Assembly (NCBI GenBank): GCA_947449735.1
Contig: CANFTB010000020.1
Coordinates: 1-64,000, forward strand
Direction: 5' to 3'
Origin: Chthoniobacteraceae bacterium
Lineage (GTDB): Bacteria > Verrucomicrobiota > Verrucomicrobiia > Chthoniobacterales > Chthoniobacteraceae
Length of the DNA: 64,000 nucleotides
The position numbers and the translations under genes were made by a program. Positions 16,714-25,252 of this stretch are shown piece after piece. Position 1 is the stretch's first letter; each line of letters begins with the position of its first letter. The notes under the pieces were generated by a model. That model saw only the letters and a list, made by a program, of their open reading frames with translations. It searched no databases and was not told the DNA's origin.

Positions 16714-18951
16714 TTAATGATTTTTGCTCGACCCGGAAGATGATGACGCCTGCGGATCCACGTGCAGAGGAAGGCGCACCGAAGGTATATCCTTCAAAAT
16801 CAACGTCAACAACACCGCCGTTTCGTTTCTTGGAATCCGTTCCCGGAACACAACACTGAAAGAGGCCATCCAGGAGCGCAGGTCACGGTCCACACTGTAG
16901 CTCTGGTACTCCATCTGCCGAGTCACAACTTCGTAGCTCTCCTCGAACCGGAAAGCCCAATTGTCACTCATCCGCCAACGAGCCCCGCCGGTCACGAGGT
17001 CGGAATTGTTAAAGTATTTGTTGCCGCGAATATAACGGTTCCCAACCAAAAAAGTTAAATCCTTGGTCGCCTGAAGATTGGTACTGGTGTTGAACTCGGT
17101 GAAGCCTTTGTCAAAAACGGGGAGCTGGCTCTCAAAATTAACAGTGGCCCACGGCAGCGGCTCCCACTTCAAGCGGTTGAACAGGTTCGAATACCTGCCG
17201 CCATCGGCCGTCTTGATGCTCGCATAATCAGGCTGTTGCAGCCGCAAATCCATGAAGGATTCGAGCTCGACCCAGTTCAACGTCTGTTGGTCTCTTCTCG
17301 TCTGGAGACGGTTGCGAACGCCCAGCCGCAGTATGTCCCAGCTCGAAATCGAATCGATGGTGTTAAATTGCGGAAAATCGATGGCCGAAAGCTTCGAGGA
17401 GCCGCTCAGGGCATCCATGGGAAGGATCTCCGCGGGATTTCTCGAAGACGACACCCACGAGAGGTTCGCGAACGGTTGGATGATGTGCCGCAGCCCGTCC
17501 AGGCCCCAGGTTCTGTTCTCCACGCCGTTAAACTCGCGGGACATCTTGAAAGAGCCCTCCAGACCTGCATTGACGACCACCCGGTCCAGAGAGCCGCCGC
17601 TGGCGTAGAGAGGGTCCCCAGGGACAAGCCGGGGACTTGACACGCTCGAGTCATAATGTGTGCCTCTGACTCCAACGCGTGGAATGACGGAAAGCCAGCC
17701 TCCCAGCACCTTCGGGTAGGTCAACTGATGAAAGCTGTCCAGGCGAACCATGTCGTAGTTCGCGTATTCGAACAGGGCCTGTTGCTTCAAAAAGTTCCTT
17801 CTAAGCTTGGCGACGCTTGTCTCCCCGTCGTAGAAAACTCCCGAATCCAGAAAGGGCTGGCGTTTCAAATCCAGGGCAAGGCCCGGCAGGCTTTCAGCAC
17901 TCTCAAAATCTTTGTTGAACTGCTTCCGCACCTCCAGATTCACCGCATAATTTTCACCCTTTTTGGTGATCGCAAAGACGCTGTCGGGGTTTGGATCCGT
18001 CCGCATCTCGGCGGGTAAAAAATCCCTGTAAAAATTGATGTCGCTCAGCCGGTTGAAATTCACAGACGTGTAAACGGTCTCCGAAAAATAAGTTCTATCC
18101 TGCACCGAAACCCGGAACCTGGTGGGGCTGACCTGCTCATTTGCGGACCCCAAGTCTTTTGTCCCCGGCGCTTTATCATCTGTATAATAAGCTCTGAACC
18201 GCCCCCATCCGCCGGTTTTCTTCTCCTCTTGGGTCAGGTCCACGCCAAGTCCGGCGCCCTTCTTGGCCATGTAATCCAGTCGCAGGCCGCCGTAGGTGTT
18301 ATCGCTGACGGGAAAAGCAACCCGCGTGAGTAAAAAAGGGCCCCACGTGCTGTTGGATCCCGGCGCTATCGAGAAGCTTTGATCCGATTTGCTCGGTTGA
18401 TACAAATAAGGGAGCCAAAAGACCGGCGTGCGTCCCACGTAGACAGTGACATTTTCATACTCGGTGTGATCGTTTTTAAAGATCCGCACCTTCCGCGCCC
18501 TCAAGTGATAACCAGGGTCCGAGGTATTGTCGGTGGTGAACAACCCCCTGTCGGCCTCGAAGGCTCCCGCACTGGTCGAAACAAATAGGTGTGCTTGCGC
18601 CAGAAAGGGCCCCGATGCGGTCCTGAATTCAAACCCGGTGATGCTCTTGGTATCGATGTTGTATATGGCCCGGTCGCCACTAAAAATTTTTTCGCCCCTG
18701 AAAATACGGACGTCTCCCACCACCAGAACGTCACGAGTCACCATGTCGCACTGCGCGTAATCGCAATAAATGGTGGTTTCTCCCACGTTTATCACCACAT
18801 CGCCCCGAGCAATCGCCAAATTTCCCTCCTTGGTGGTCTCCCTTGATTCGATCTGAATCGGCACTTGCGAACGCGCCGCGTCATCCTCTCCGGAAGCGGA
18901 GCGAAAGGCAAAAGCCAGCAGCAGGGCTGGGAGGATACGGCGAAAAATCAT
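16714..18951 (-). CDS. lptD: LPS-assembly protein LptD (OstA)
   Basis: 745-residue outer-membrane beta-barrel that inserts lipopolysaccharide into the outer leaflet together with LptE. A signal peptide (MIFRRILPALLLAFAFRSASG) is followed by an OstA/LptA-like beta-jellyroll domain (residues about 30-140; repeated pattern GDVVINVG, GDVRIFRGEK, GDRAIYNID). The rest is an amphipathic beta-strand-rich barrel rich in aromatic residues and ending in strand-like segments. The two disulphide Cys pairs of E. coli LptD are not obvious: only the YCDYAQC pair in the jellyroll stands out. The gene suggests an LPS-bearing Gram-negative envelope. Confidence 0.88.
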   Translation of the reverse strand: MIFRRILPALLLAFAFRSASGEDDAARSQVPIQIESRETTKEGNLAIARGDVVINVGETTIYCDYAQCDMVTRDVLVVGDVRIFRGEKIFSGDRAIYNIDTKSITGFEFRTASGPFLAQAHLFVSTSAGAFEADRGLFTTDNTSDPGYHLRARKVRIFKNDHTEYENVTVYVGRTPVFWLPYLYQPSKSDQSFSIAPGSNSTWGPFLLTRVAFPVSDNTYGGLRLDYMAKKGAGLGVDLTQEEKKTGGWGRFRAYYTDDKAPGTKDLGSANEQVSPTRFRVSVQDRTYFSETVYTSVNFNRLSDINFYRDFLPAEMRTDPNPDSVFAITKKGENYAVNLEVRKQFNKDFESAESLPGLALDLKRQPFLDSGVFYDGETSVAKLRRNFLKQQALFEYANYDMVRLDSFHQLTYPKVLGGWLSVIPRVGVRGTHYDSSVSSPRLVPGDPLYASGGSLDRVVVNAGLEGSFKMSREFNGVENRTWGLDGLRHIIQPFANLSWVSSSRNPAEILPMDALSGSSKLSAIDFPQFNTIDSISSWDILRLGVRNRLQTRRDQQTLNWVELESFMDLRLQQPDYASIKTADGGRYSNLFNRLKWEPLPWATVNFESQLPVFDKGFTEFNTSTNLQATKDLTFLVGNRYIRGNKYFNNSDLVTGGARWRMSDNWAFRFEESYEVVTRQMEYQSYSVDRDLRSWMASFSVVFRERIPRNETAVLLTLILKDIPSVRLPLHVDPQASSSSGSSKNH

Positions 18952-19196
18952 GGGGTGATCTCGGAGACCATACTGAAGTGGTTTGTAGGGTTCCAGCGGC
19001 GAATCTTCCGAATTTTGGATATTCGGGGTGGGCCGCTTTACCGATCAAGAGTCACGTAGGACGCCGAAAAAGTCCACTAGCGGCCCGGGTTCAAAGAAAG
19101 ACGCCAAAACAGTGAACCTTCCTTCAAAAACCGGAGGTACAAAAATACCGGCGTGCACCGTCTGCGTGGTTCCGAAAGGAACGTGCAACTTGACGG

Positions 19197-19273
<77 letters not shown>

Positions 19274-19332
19274 ATTACCTGTCCAGAAACATGCGATGAG
19301 GGGCCTGTTTGCGCAAGCTTTTTTTCCGCCAA

Positions 19333-19359
19333 AGGAACCGGACGGTTCCTTGCCGTCCG
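19333..19359. promoter_or_regulatory. two overlapping, mutually exclusive hairpins between tRNA-fMet and rpoN
   Basis: Two inverted repeats share bases: 19334-19339 with 19344-19349 (6-bp stem, 4-nt loop) and 19339-19345 with 19353-19359 (7-bp stem, 7-nt loop). Only one can form at a time in RNA. They sit about 200 bp before rpoN (plus strand) and 60-90 bp upstream of tRNA-fMet (minus strand). No T-tract is close, so no function is claimed. Confidence 0.35.
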
Positions 19360-19409
19360 AAGAACACATCGACCCCTTGGACACCCGAGGGTTTTTAGCC
19401 CTCCTCCTC

Positions 19410-19429
19410 CAAACTGCGGCCGCAGTTTG
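19410..19429. repeat. perfect 20-bp palindrome upstream of rpoN
   Basis: Each 10-base half is the exact reverse complement of the other, with no spacer, centred on a NotI-type GCGGCCGC core. A run of six A follows on the plus strand. The position, about 130 bp before the rpoN start, fits a dimeric-protein operator or a transcription-stop hairpin for minus-strand reading, but neither is shown. Confidence 0.5.
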
Positions 19430-19557
19430 AAAAAACTCCCTTAAAACGCTCAAAGCACCGTCCGCTCATGCTAAAGAATCAAAAACTTTGGTTTTCTGAC
19501 TTCTTTTGGCCCGATCCATGCTTGCGAAGATCGCAGGGTCGGCTTAACAGTCTGCCT

Positions 19558-20958
19558 ATGCCCAGTCTTTCGCAAACGCAGAACCTGTCTCAACAACAGA
19601 TTCTTGCCCCCCAACTCCAGCAGAGCCTGCTGATCCTTCAGGCTCCGGTGCTTGAACTGCGAAACCTGATTCAGCAGGAAATCCAGACAAACCCGACCCT
19701 CGAGGAGGAGTCCATGGAGCCGACCCTGGAGGACCGAAAGCGCGAGCACGAAGAGTTTCAAGAGGAGTTTGAGCGCCTTGCCAAGCTGGATGAGGAGTGG
19801 CGCGATTACATGGCCCAGAACACAAGCTACGCGAGCCGCTCGCCTGAAGAGGAAGAGCGCCGGCAGTTTTTTTTCGACTCGCTGGTTCGCGAGGAAACGC
19901 TCCAGCAGCACCTGCTGGATCAAATTGCCAGTTCCGATCTCCCAAAGGACGACCGGAAAGTCGCCGAAATGATCATCGGGAACATCGACGACCGTGGTTT
20001 TTTGCAATCCTCCGTGGAGGAAATCTCTCTAAGCAGCGGGGTGGAACTCGATCAGGTCGAAAAGGTGCTGGAGATGATCCAGTCTTTCCACCCTGTGGGC
20101 GTGGGTGCCCGCGATCTGCGCGACTGCATTCTCATCCAGTTGAAACGCATCGGCAAGGAAGGCTCCTTGGAATGGCGGATCGTCGACCGCTTCTTGGATG
20201 ACCTTGGAAAGCGCCGCTTCCCCGAACTCGCCCGCCGCCTTTCGACGACTCCGGAACAGGTGCAGCGCGCAGCTAACTTCATCGCAACGCTGGACCCCTG
20301 CCCCGGCCAGATTTTCACCGCCGACCCCAATAACTACGTGCTGCCCGACGTCACTGTGGAGTTTTCCGCCGGCGAGTGGACTGTTTCCCTGAACGGGGAC
20401 CAGATTCCCCATCTGCGGATTTCCAACACCTACAAGGACCTCATGTCGCAGGACGGCAGCGGCAGCGACGTCAAAGATTACATCCGGGACAAAATCCGCA
20501 GTGGAAAATTCCTGATCAAAAGCATCCACCAGCGGCAGCAGACGATTTCGAACATCGCTCTAGAAATTGTGAAGCGCCAGACCCCCTTCATTGAAACAGG
20601 CCCAAGCGCCCTGCGGCCCATGACCATGGTTCAAGTGGCGGAGGCCGTCGGCGTGCATGAAACAACGGTCAGCCGGGCGATTTCAGGAAAGTACATGGCG
20701 ACACCGCACGGCGTTTTTGAGATGAAATACTTCTTCACCCCCGGCTACCAAACGTCCGGGGGCGAGTCGCTTTCCAACACGAGTGTAAAGGGCGAGATCG
20801 CTGAGTTGGTACGGAGTGAGGATGCCCGGCATCCCCTGAGCGACAAGGAGATCGTCGACGCGCTGATGCTGCGCGGCATCCCCATCGCCAGAAGAACCGT
20901 TGCAAAGTACCGGGCTGAGCTCAACATTCTGCCAAGCAACATGCGGAAGCTTTACTGA
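19558..20958 (+). CDS. rpoN: RNA polymerase sigma-54 factor RpoN
   Basis: 466 residues from ATG 19558, chosen because it gives the classical Gln/Leu-rich region I (SLSQTQNLSQQQILAPQLQQ...) right at the start; an upstream ATG at 19468 would add an unrelated 30 residues. An acidic region II follows (about 45-110), then the core-binding domain, a helix-turn-helix (TMVQVAEAVGVHETTVSRAIS) and the RpoN box (ARRTVAKYRAEL) close to the end. It directs core polymerase to -24/-12 promoters and needs AAA+ activators, none of which is in the window. The neighbourhood lacks the usual lptB/hpf/pts genes. Confidence 0.96.
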   Translation: MPSLSQTQNLSQQQILAPQLQQSLLILQAPVLELRNLIQQEIQTNPTLEEESMEPTLEDRKREHEEFQEEFERLAKLDEEWRDYMAQNTSYASRSPEEEERRQFFFDSLVREETLQQHLLDQIASSDLPKDDRKVAEMIIGNIDDRGFLQSSVEEISLSSGVELDQVEKVLEMIQSFHPVGVGARDLRDCILIQLKRIGKEGSLEWRIVDRFLDDLGKRRFPELARRLSTTPEQVQRAANFIATLDPCPGQIFTADPNNYVLPDVTVEFSAGEWTVSLNGDQIPHLRISNTYKDLMSQDGSGSDVKDYIRDKIRSGKFLIKSIHQRQQTISNIALEIVKRQTPFIETGPSALRPMTMVQVAEAVGVHETTVSRAISGKYMATPHGVFEMKYFFTPGYQTSGGESLSNTSVKGEIAELVRSEDARHPLSDKEIVDALMLRGIPIARRTVAKYRAELNILPSNMRKLY

Positions 20959-21058
20959 AAGCCTCGCCCGAGCGATTATCGTCCCAAGATGGGCCGCTTG
21001 GTTAGAGCGGCCTGAGTCCCAATAAGTGGTCGCCCTCCCCGCAAACCAGAACACACGC

Positions 21059-21802
21059 ATGCGAGCCTCTCATCCGTCTCCTGAAAACAGTCCGGCCTCC
21101 GGTCAGCGACGGTTTTCAACCGAAGCGTTCACCCTTGTCGAACTGGTGATCGTCCTCGGCATCGTGCTTCTCATGCTGGGCTTTGCAGCACCGAGCGTGG
21201 TCGGCATTCTGAAAGGGAAACGGGTGGAGCAGGCGCTTGCGGCTGTTTCCGATGTTCTGGAACGCAGCCGGATGGAGGCCATGAGCCAGAACTCGTACAT
21301 TTGGGCCGGGCTTTGCAACATCTCGAAAGAAGATGCCGAAAACCGAAGCGGACAAGACGAACTCTGGCTGCTCACGTTTCGGAACAAAAACGGAGACAAC
21401 CGCATTCCTAGCGACTCGCTCTCCATGAACATGCTCCCAAATTCGGCTCTGCGGCGCGTGGAGGGCGTCAACCTGATCACGAGAGATAAGCTTCCCGACC
21501 GTGTCGTCGCCCTATTTCCAGCCACTGCCAAGGACTTCATTGGGGAGCCTCCGCTCAAAACCGGGCTGAAATGGGCGGGGTCTGGCTCTTCAAAAGCACG
21601 AGACTTCACCCGCATCATCCTTTTCACCCCCAGAGGCGAGGCAATTTTAGAAACAGGCTCCGCCGATCTTCCGATTCCGGATCCCTACCTTTGGCTCGGC
21701 CTCAGCCGCACCAACAACGGCGAACCCGCCCCCTCTGAAAAGGACATGGCGGCGGTCTTGGTCTCCGGCTTCAGCGGCCGCGTGACCTTGGTGAGACCGT
21801 AG
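21059..21802 (+). CDS. pseudopilin / type II secretion-like protein with N-terminal methylation motif
   Basis: 247 residues from ATG 21059 (a GTG at 21026 is also in frame). A 23-residue hydrophilic leader precedes the prepilin motif AFTLVELVIVLGIVLLMLG: Ala instead of Gly before the Phe, with Glu at +5, followed by the hydrophobic helix. The soluble domain is GspH/FimT-like in size but without a motif I can name. Likely a minor pilin or pseudopilin, processed by a prepilin peptidase not in the window. Its 3' end overlaps the convergent YkgJ-type gene by 32 bp. Neighbouring pilus genes are absent. Confidence 0.78.
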   Translation: MRASHPSPENSPASGQRRFSTEAFTLVELVIVLGIVLLMLGFAAPSVVGILKGKRVEQALAAVSDVLERSRMEAMSQNSYIWAGLCNISKEDAENRSGQDELWLLTFRNKNGDNRIPSDSLSMNMLPNSALRRVEGVNLITRDKLPDRVVALFPATAKDFIGEPPLKTGLKWAGSGSSKARDFTRIILFTPRGEAILETGSADLPIPDPYLWLGLSRTNNGEPAPSEKDMAAVLVSGFSGRVTLVRP

Positions 21803-22274
21803 CCCTGACGCCGTGCTTGGCAACAGGCCGCTCAAGGGCCTCTTTCAAAGCAGCAGGCAGGCTTTGAGCACCGCAGCCTCCCACGGCATAGTCCAAATCC
21901 TCCAATTTCCGGATGAGGTCCACCACCTCCCTGCGTGCGTAGGGTCCGCCTGCGGCCTGACAGAAGTGCGTCCTGCAACTGAAAGGCCGGTCCTCGTAAA
22001 TTAGGCACCGTCCGCTTTCAGACTGGAGCAGGGGGCAGCTGCCATCCTTTTTTTCGGATATTCGGTGCACCCCCGCCGCTCGCAGGGCCGCGGCAGTGTG
22101 CATCGCCTCTCCGGCCGTCAAATAAGGCGTCTTGCCGGTGAGCTTGAACTGGCAGCATTCCGTGAGCCGGGTACACGACCGCTCCACCGGCCGTTTTTCA
22201 AGCTCGGCATAAACGGAAGCCACCTCCGCGATGGCTTCAGCGTCTCCCATAATCTCTCGCCTTGGTTTGGGCAT
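21771..22274 (-). CDS. YkgJ-family cysteine-cluster protein
   Basis: 167 residues. The cysteine pattern CTRLTECC (about residue 34), SCPLL, GRCLIYEDRPFSCRTHFC matches the YkgJ/UPF0153 family, small proteins thought to bind zinc or an Fe-S cluster, function unproven. Here the first motif is CxxxxxCC. It is 6 bp downstream of the BaiN-type flavoprotein gene on the same strand and so probably shares its transcript. Its 3' end overlaps the pseudopilin gene on the other strand. Confidence 0.8.
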   Translation of the reverse strand: MPKPRREIMGDAEAIAEVASVYAELEKRPVERSCTRLTECCQFKLTGKTPYLTAGEAMHTAAALRAAGVHRISEKKDGSCPLLQSESGRCLIYEDRPFSCRTHFCQAAGGPYARREVVDLIRKLEDLDYAVGGCGAQSLPAALKEALERPVAKHGVRATVSPRSRGR

Positions 22275-22280
22275 GACCCT

Positions 22281-23519
22281 TTATCCCCCAAGCGCCATGG
22301 CCTGTCCAGCCAGCCAGCCTGTCGTCCAGGCCGCCTGGAAATTAAATCCGCCTGTAATCCCGTCCACGTCCAAAACTTCGCCGGCGAAAAATAGTCCCGG
22401 GCTCACTCGGCTCTCCATCGTCTTGAAATCGACCTGCTTCAAACTCACCCCGCCGCACGTGACGAACTCGTCCTTGTGCATGCTCTTTCCCACCACCTTG
22501 AGCTCCGTGCGCAAAATCCGTCCAGCCAGCGCCACGGCCGACTGCCGCTGCAACTGGTTCCACCGCTCTAGCGCCGGGACCCCGGCCAGCACCAGCAACC
22601 GCTCCCAGAGACGCCCGGGAATTTGAAACAACGGCGTGTTTGCCACCGCCTTGCCGGGGTGTTTTACCCGCATCTCCTGAAACACCGCCTGCAGCTGCTC
22701 CTCCGTCTTCTCCACGCTCCACCTCACACGCACGCCGAACTTGTACCCAAGTTCGTTGAGCTCCCGGGCGCCCCACGCTGACAGCCTCAAAATCGCCGGA
22801 CCGCTCAGCCCCCAGTGCGTAAAAAGCACCGGACCCGTCTCCACAAGGCCCCCCTCCGAAGCCGACACGCAGGCCTGCGCCACCGACACGCCGGCTAGCG
22901 ACCGCACCCAGTCCTCCTCGACGTGAAAAGTAAAAAGCGACGGAACAGGCCGCTCAATCTGGTGGCCCAGCCCCGACAACGCCGCCGCCAACCCTCCGTC
23001 CCGCCATCCCCCGGTCGCCACCAAAACGCGCCGCGCCCTCACCCACTGGCCCCCGGACCCGGACAACTCCGCGTCCCAGCCGCCCTCTGGAGAAGGTCTC
23101 AAATTTTCCACGCCACAGCGCAGCCTGACCTCGACCCCAGCGCCTTGCGCCTCACATTCAAGACACTCGATCACCGACTCCGAACGGTCCGTTTCGGGGA
23201 ACATTCTCCCGTCCCCCTCCGTCTTCAGGCGCACCCCGCGCCTCTCAAACCATTCAACAGTATCCACCGGCTGAAACCTCGAAAACGCCGCCAACAACGC
23301 CCTCGAACCCCTCGGGTAGCGTGCCGACAAGGGGCGTGCTTCAAAGCACGCGTGCGTTACGTTGCAACGGCCGCCACCCGAAATCCGGACCTTAGCCAGG
23401 GGCTGGGCGCCACGTTCCACCAGCAAAACTCGCAGTCCCGGACGCGCCTGCGCAGCCGTTATCGCTCCGAAATAACCGGCCGCCCCGCCGCCCACCACTA
23501 GTACATCAAAATTTTCCAT
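22281..23519 (-). CDS. BaiN/HI0933-family NAD(P)/FAD-dependent oxidoreductase
   Basis: 412 residues. The N-terminal FAD-binding motif VVGGGAAGYFGAI is followed by KVRISGGGRCNVTH, the family signature. VATGGW lies mid-protein, and the C-terminal LFFAGEVLDVDGITGGFNFQAAW closes the FAD site. Soluble flavoprotein; members include the BaiN bile-acid reductase, but the substrate of environmental members is unknown. The coding strand is very GC-rich. It follows the MsbA-like exporter gene by 14 bp in a minus-strand series. Confidence 0.9.
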   Translation of the reverse strand: MENFDVLVVGGGAAGYFGAITAAQARPGLRVLLVERGAQPLAKVRISGGGRCNVTHACFEARPLSARYPRGSRALLAAFSRFQPVDTVEWFERRGVRLKTEGDGRMFPETDRSESVIECLECEAQGAGVEVRLRCGVENLRPSPEGGWDAELSGSGGQWVRARRVLVATGGWRDGGLAAALSGLGHQIERPVPSLFTFHVEEDWVRSLAGVSVAQACVSASEGGLVETGPVLFTHWGLSGPAILRLSAWGARELNELGYKFGVRVRWSVEKTEEQLQAVFQEMRVKHPGKAVANTPLFQIPGRLWERLLVLAGVPALERWNQLQRQSAVALAGRILRTELKVVGKSMHKDEFVTCGGVSLKQVDFKTMESRVSPGLFFAGEVLDVDGITGGFNFQAAWTTGWLAGQAMALGG

Positions 23520-23533
23520 ATCCGGACCTCTCT

Positions 23534-25252
23534 CTACGTCAGCGCGCTGCTACGGCACAGGCGGGTGTAAATTCCTCCAAGTTCCACCAGCTCCTCGTGA
23601 CGGCCCCGCTCCACGATCCGCCCGCGGTCCATCACCAGAATCTGCTCCGCGTTGCGGACTGTGGAAAGCCGGTGGGCAATCACAAAGCAGGTTCTCTTGT
23701 GCATCAAACGCTCAAGCGCCTCTTGAATCTGCCTCTCGGTTTCCGTGTCCACACTGGCCGTAGCCTCGTCGAGGATCAAAATAGGCGGGTCCTTCAAGAG
23801 CATCCGCGCAATCGCTATCCGCTGCTTTTCACCGACGCTCAATTTTACACCGCGCTCTCCAACAACTGTTTCCAGCCGCTCCGGAAGCCGCCCCACGAAA
23901 CCCTCCGCATTGGCCGTTTTCAAAACCGAGCTCAACTCCTCCTCGGTCGCGGAGGGATTTCCAAACATCAAATTCTCCCTGAGCGTCCCGTTGAACAAAA
24001 AACTCTCCTGCGTCACGAGTCCCACCAGATTCCGGAGAGCAGAGCGCCGAATCGTCTCCAGCGGCGTCCCATCAATTAAAATCTCACCGCAGTCCTTCTC
24101 GTAAAACCGGATCAGCATCTGCACCAGCGTCGACTTCCCGGCGCCCGTTTCCCCCACCAGCGCCACAGTCGCCCCGGGCGGCGCGAGCAGCGAAATGTCC
24201 TTCAAAACAAGGGACTCTGGACGGTAGGAAAAACCGACGCCCCTGTATTCAACGAACCCCTTGAAGCCGGACGGAACCTCCGCAACATGAGCGTCATCTG
24301 CTTCTCCTTTCTCATCCAGGATCTCGAAAATGCGCTCTCCCGCGGCCCTCCCCGCCTGCAGAATCTGATTCAGCTGGTGCAGCCTTCCAATCGGTTCATA
24401 CAAGAACCCGGTGAGCAGCAGGAAACTCGCGAGGTCCCCCACGCTCATCTCATGTCGCAGCACCGCCTGGGCCCCCAGCGCCACGACAATCAAAAGTCCG
24501 AGGGACCCGAAAAACGACATCGTCGGATTGTAGACCGCCCAGACGCGCATCACGACGAGCGTCGCCTTTTGCAGCTGCGAACTCGCCTCGTTAAAGCGGC
24601 CGTGCTGCTGTCCCTCCTGAACATACGTCTTTATCTGTCTTATCCCCGCCAGGTTGTCATGAAGAAGCGCGTTCATCGCGGAAGACGCCTTCCGCTGGCC
24701 CCGGTATCTGAGCTTCGCCGTCAGCGTGTACGCGAGGGCACCGGCCGCCAAAAACGGAACGGGAATAAAGGCCCACCATGCCAGCGTGGTGTGGTAGGAA
24801 AACAGCATGAGGCCGACGATCATGATCTGCAGGACAGCCACGGCGCCCTGTTCGATGCCGTCGATCAGCACGCGTTCGACGGCGTTCACATCCTCCATCA
24901 CGCGCGTCATCAAATCACCCGTCGCGCGATTATCAAACCAGCGCAGGGGAAGCGTTTGAATGTGCGAGTACAGGTCGCTTCTCAGATCAAATATCACCTT
25001 CTGTTCGAAGGTGTTGTTAAATATGATCCGGGCGCCGTTCAGCAAATCACGCGCCGCAAACGCGAGCAACGCCCAGCCCACCAGTGGCCAGACACGCTCG
25101 CCCCGCCCGGCGCCCACCTCGTCGACGATGATCTGCGTGACCTTCGGAAATACTATGACAAGGGCTGTGGACAGCAATGCGCAGCCAAGCGTCCCCGCAG
25201 CCCATCCGGGGTACCGTCGCAGATAACGGAAAACCCGCAGAACGGTACTCAC
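23534..25252 (-). CDS. MsbA-like ABC exporter (fused membrane and ATPase domains)
   Basis: 572-residue half-transporter. Six transmembrane helices occupy about 1-300. The ATPase domain follows with Walker A VGETGAGKST, the signature LSVGEKQRI, Walker B ILILDEATASVD and the H-loop VIAHRLSTV. It works as a homodimer. Lipid A/LPS core flipping or drug/lipid export are the main options, and the presence of lptD and a heptosyltransferase-like gene in the window makes lipid A plausible. GTG start at 25252 overlaps the PfkB kinase stop in GTGA, indicating translational coupling. Confidence 0.9.
   Translation of the reverse strand: MSTVLRVFRYLRRYPGWAAGTLGCALLSTALVIVFPKVTQIIVDEVGAGRGERVWPLVGWALLAFAARDLLNGARIIFNNTFEQKVIFDLRSDLYSHIQTLPLRWFDNRATGDLMTRVMEDVNAVERVLIDGIEQGAVAVLQIMIVGLMLFSYHTTLAWWAFIPVPFLAAGALAYTLTAKLRYRGQRKASSAMNALLHDNLAGIRQIKTYVQEGQQHGRFNEASSQLQKATLVVMRVWAVYNPTMSFFGSLGLLIVVALGAQAVLRHEMSVGDLASFLLLTGFLYEPIGRLHQLNQILQAGRAAGERIFEILDEKGEADDAHVAEVPSGFKGFVEYRGVGFSYRPESLVLKDISLLAPPGATVALVGETGAGKSTLVQMLIRFYEKDCGEILIDGTPLETIRRSALRNLVGLVTQESFLFNGTLRENLMFGNPSATEEELSSVLKTANAEGFVGRLPERLETVVGERGVKLSVGEKQRIAIARMLLKDPPILILDEATASVDTETERQIQEALERLMHKRTCFVIAHRLSTVRNAEQILVMDRGRIVERGRHEELVELGGIYTRLCRSSALT

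Noticed and set aside
20992..21012. 7-bp hairpin after rpoN as a terminator
   Set aside because: Stem is fair but no T-tract follows, and the pseudopilin gene starts 47 bp later.
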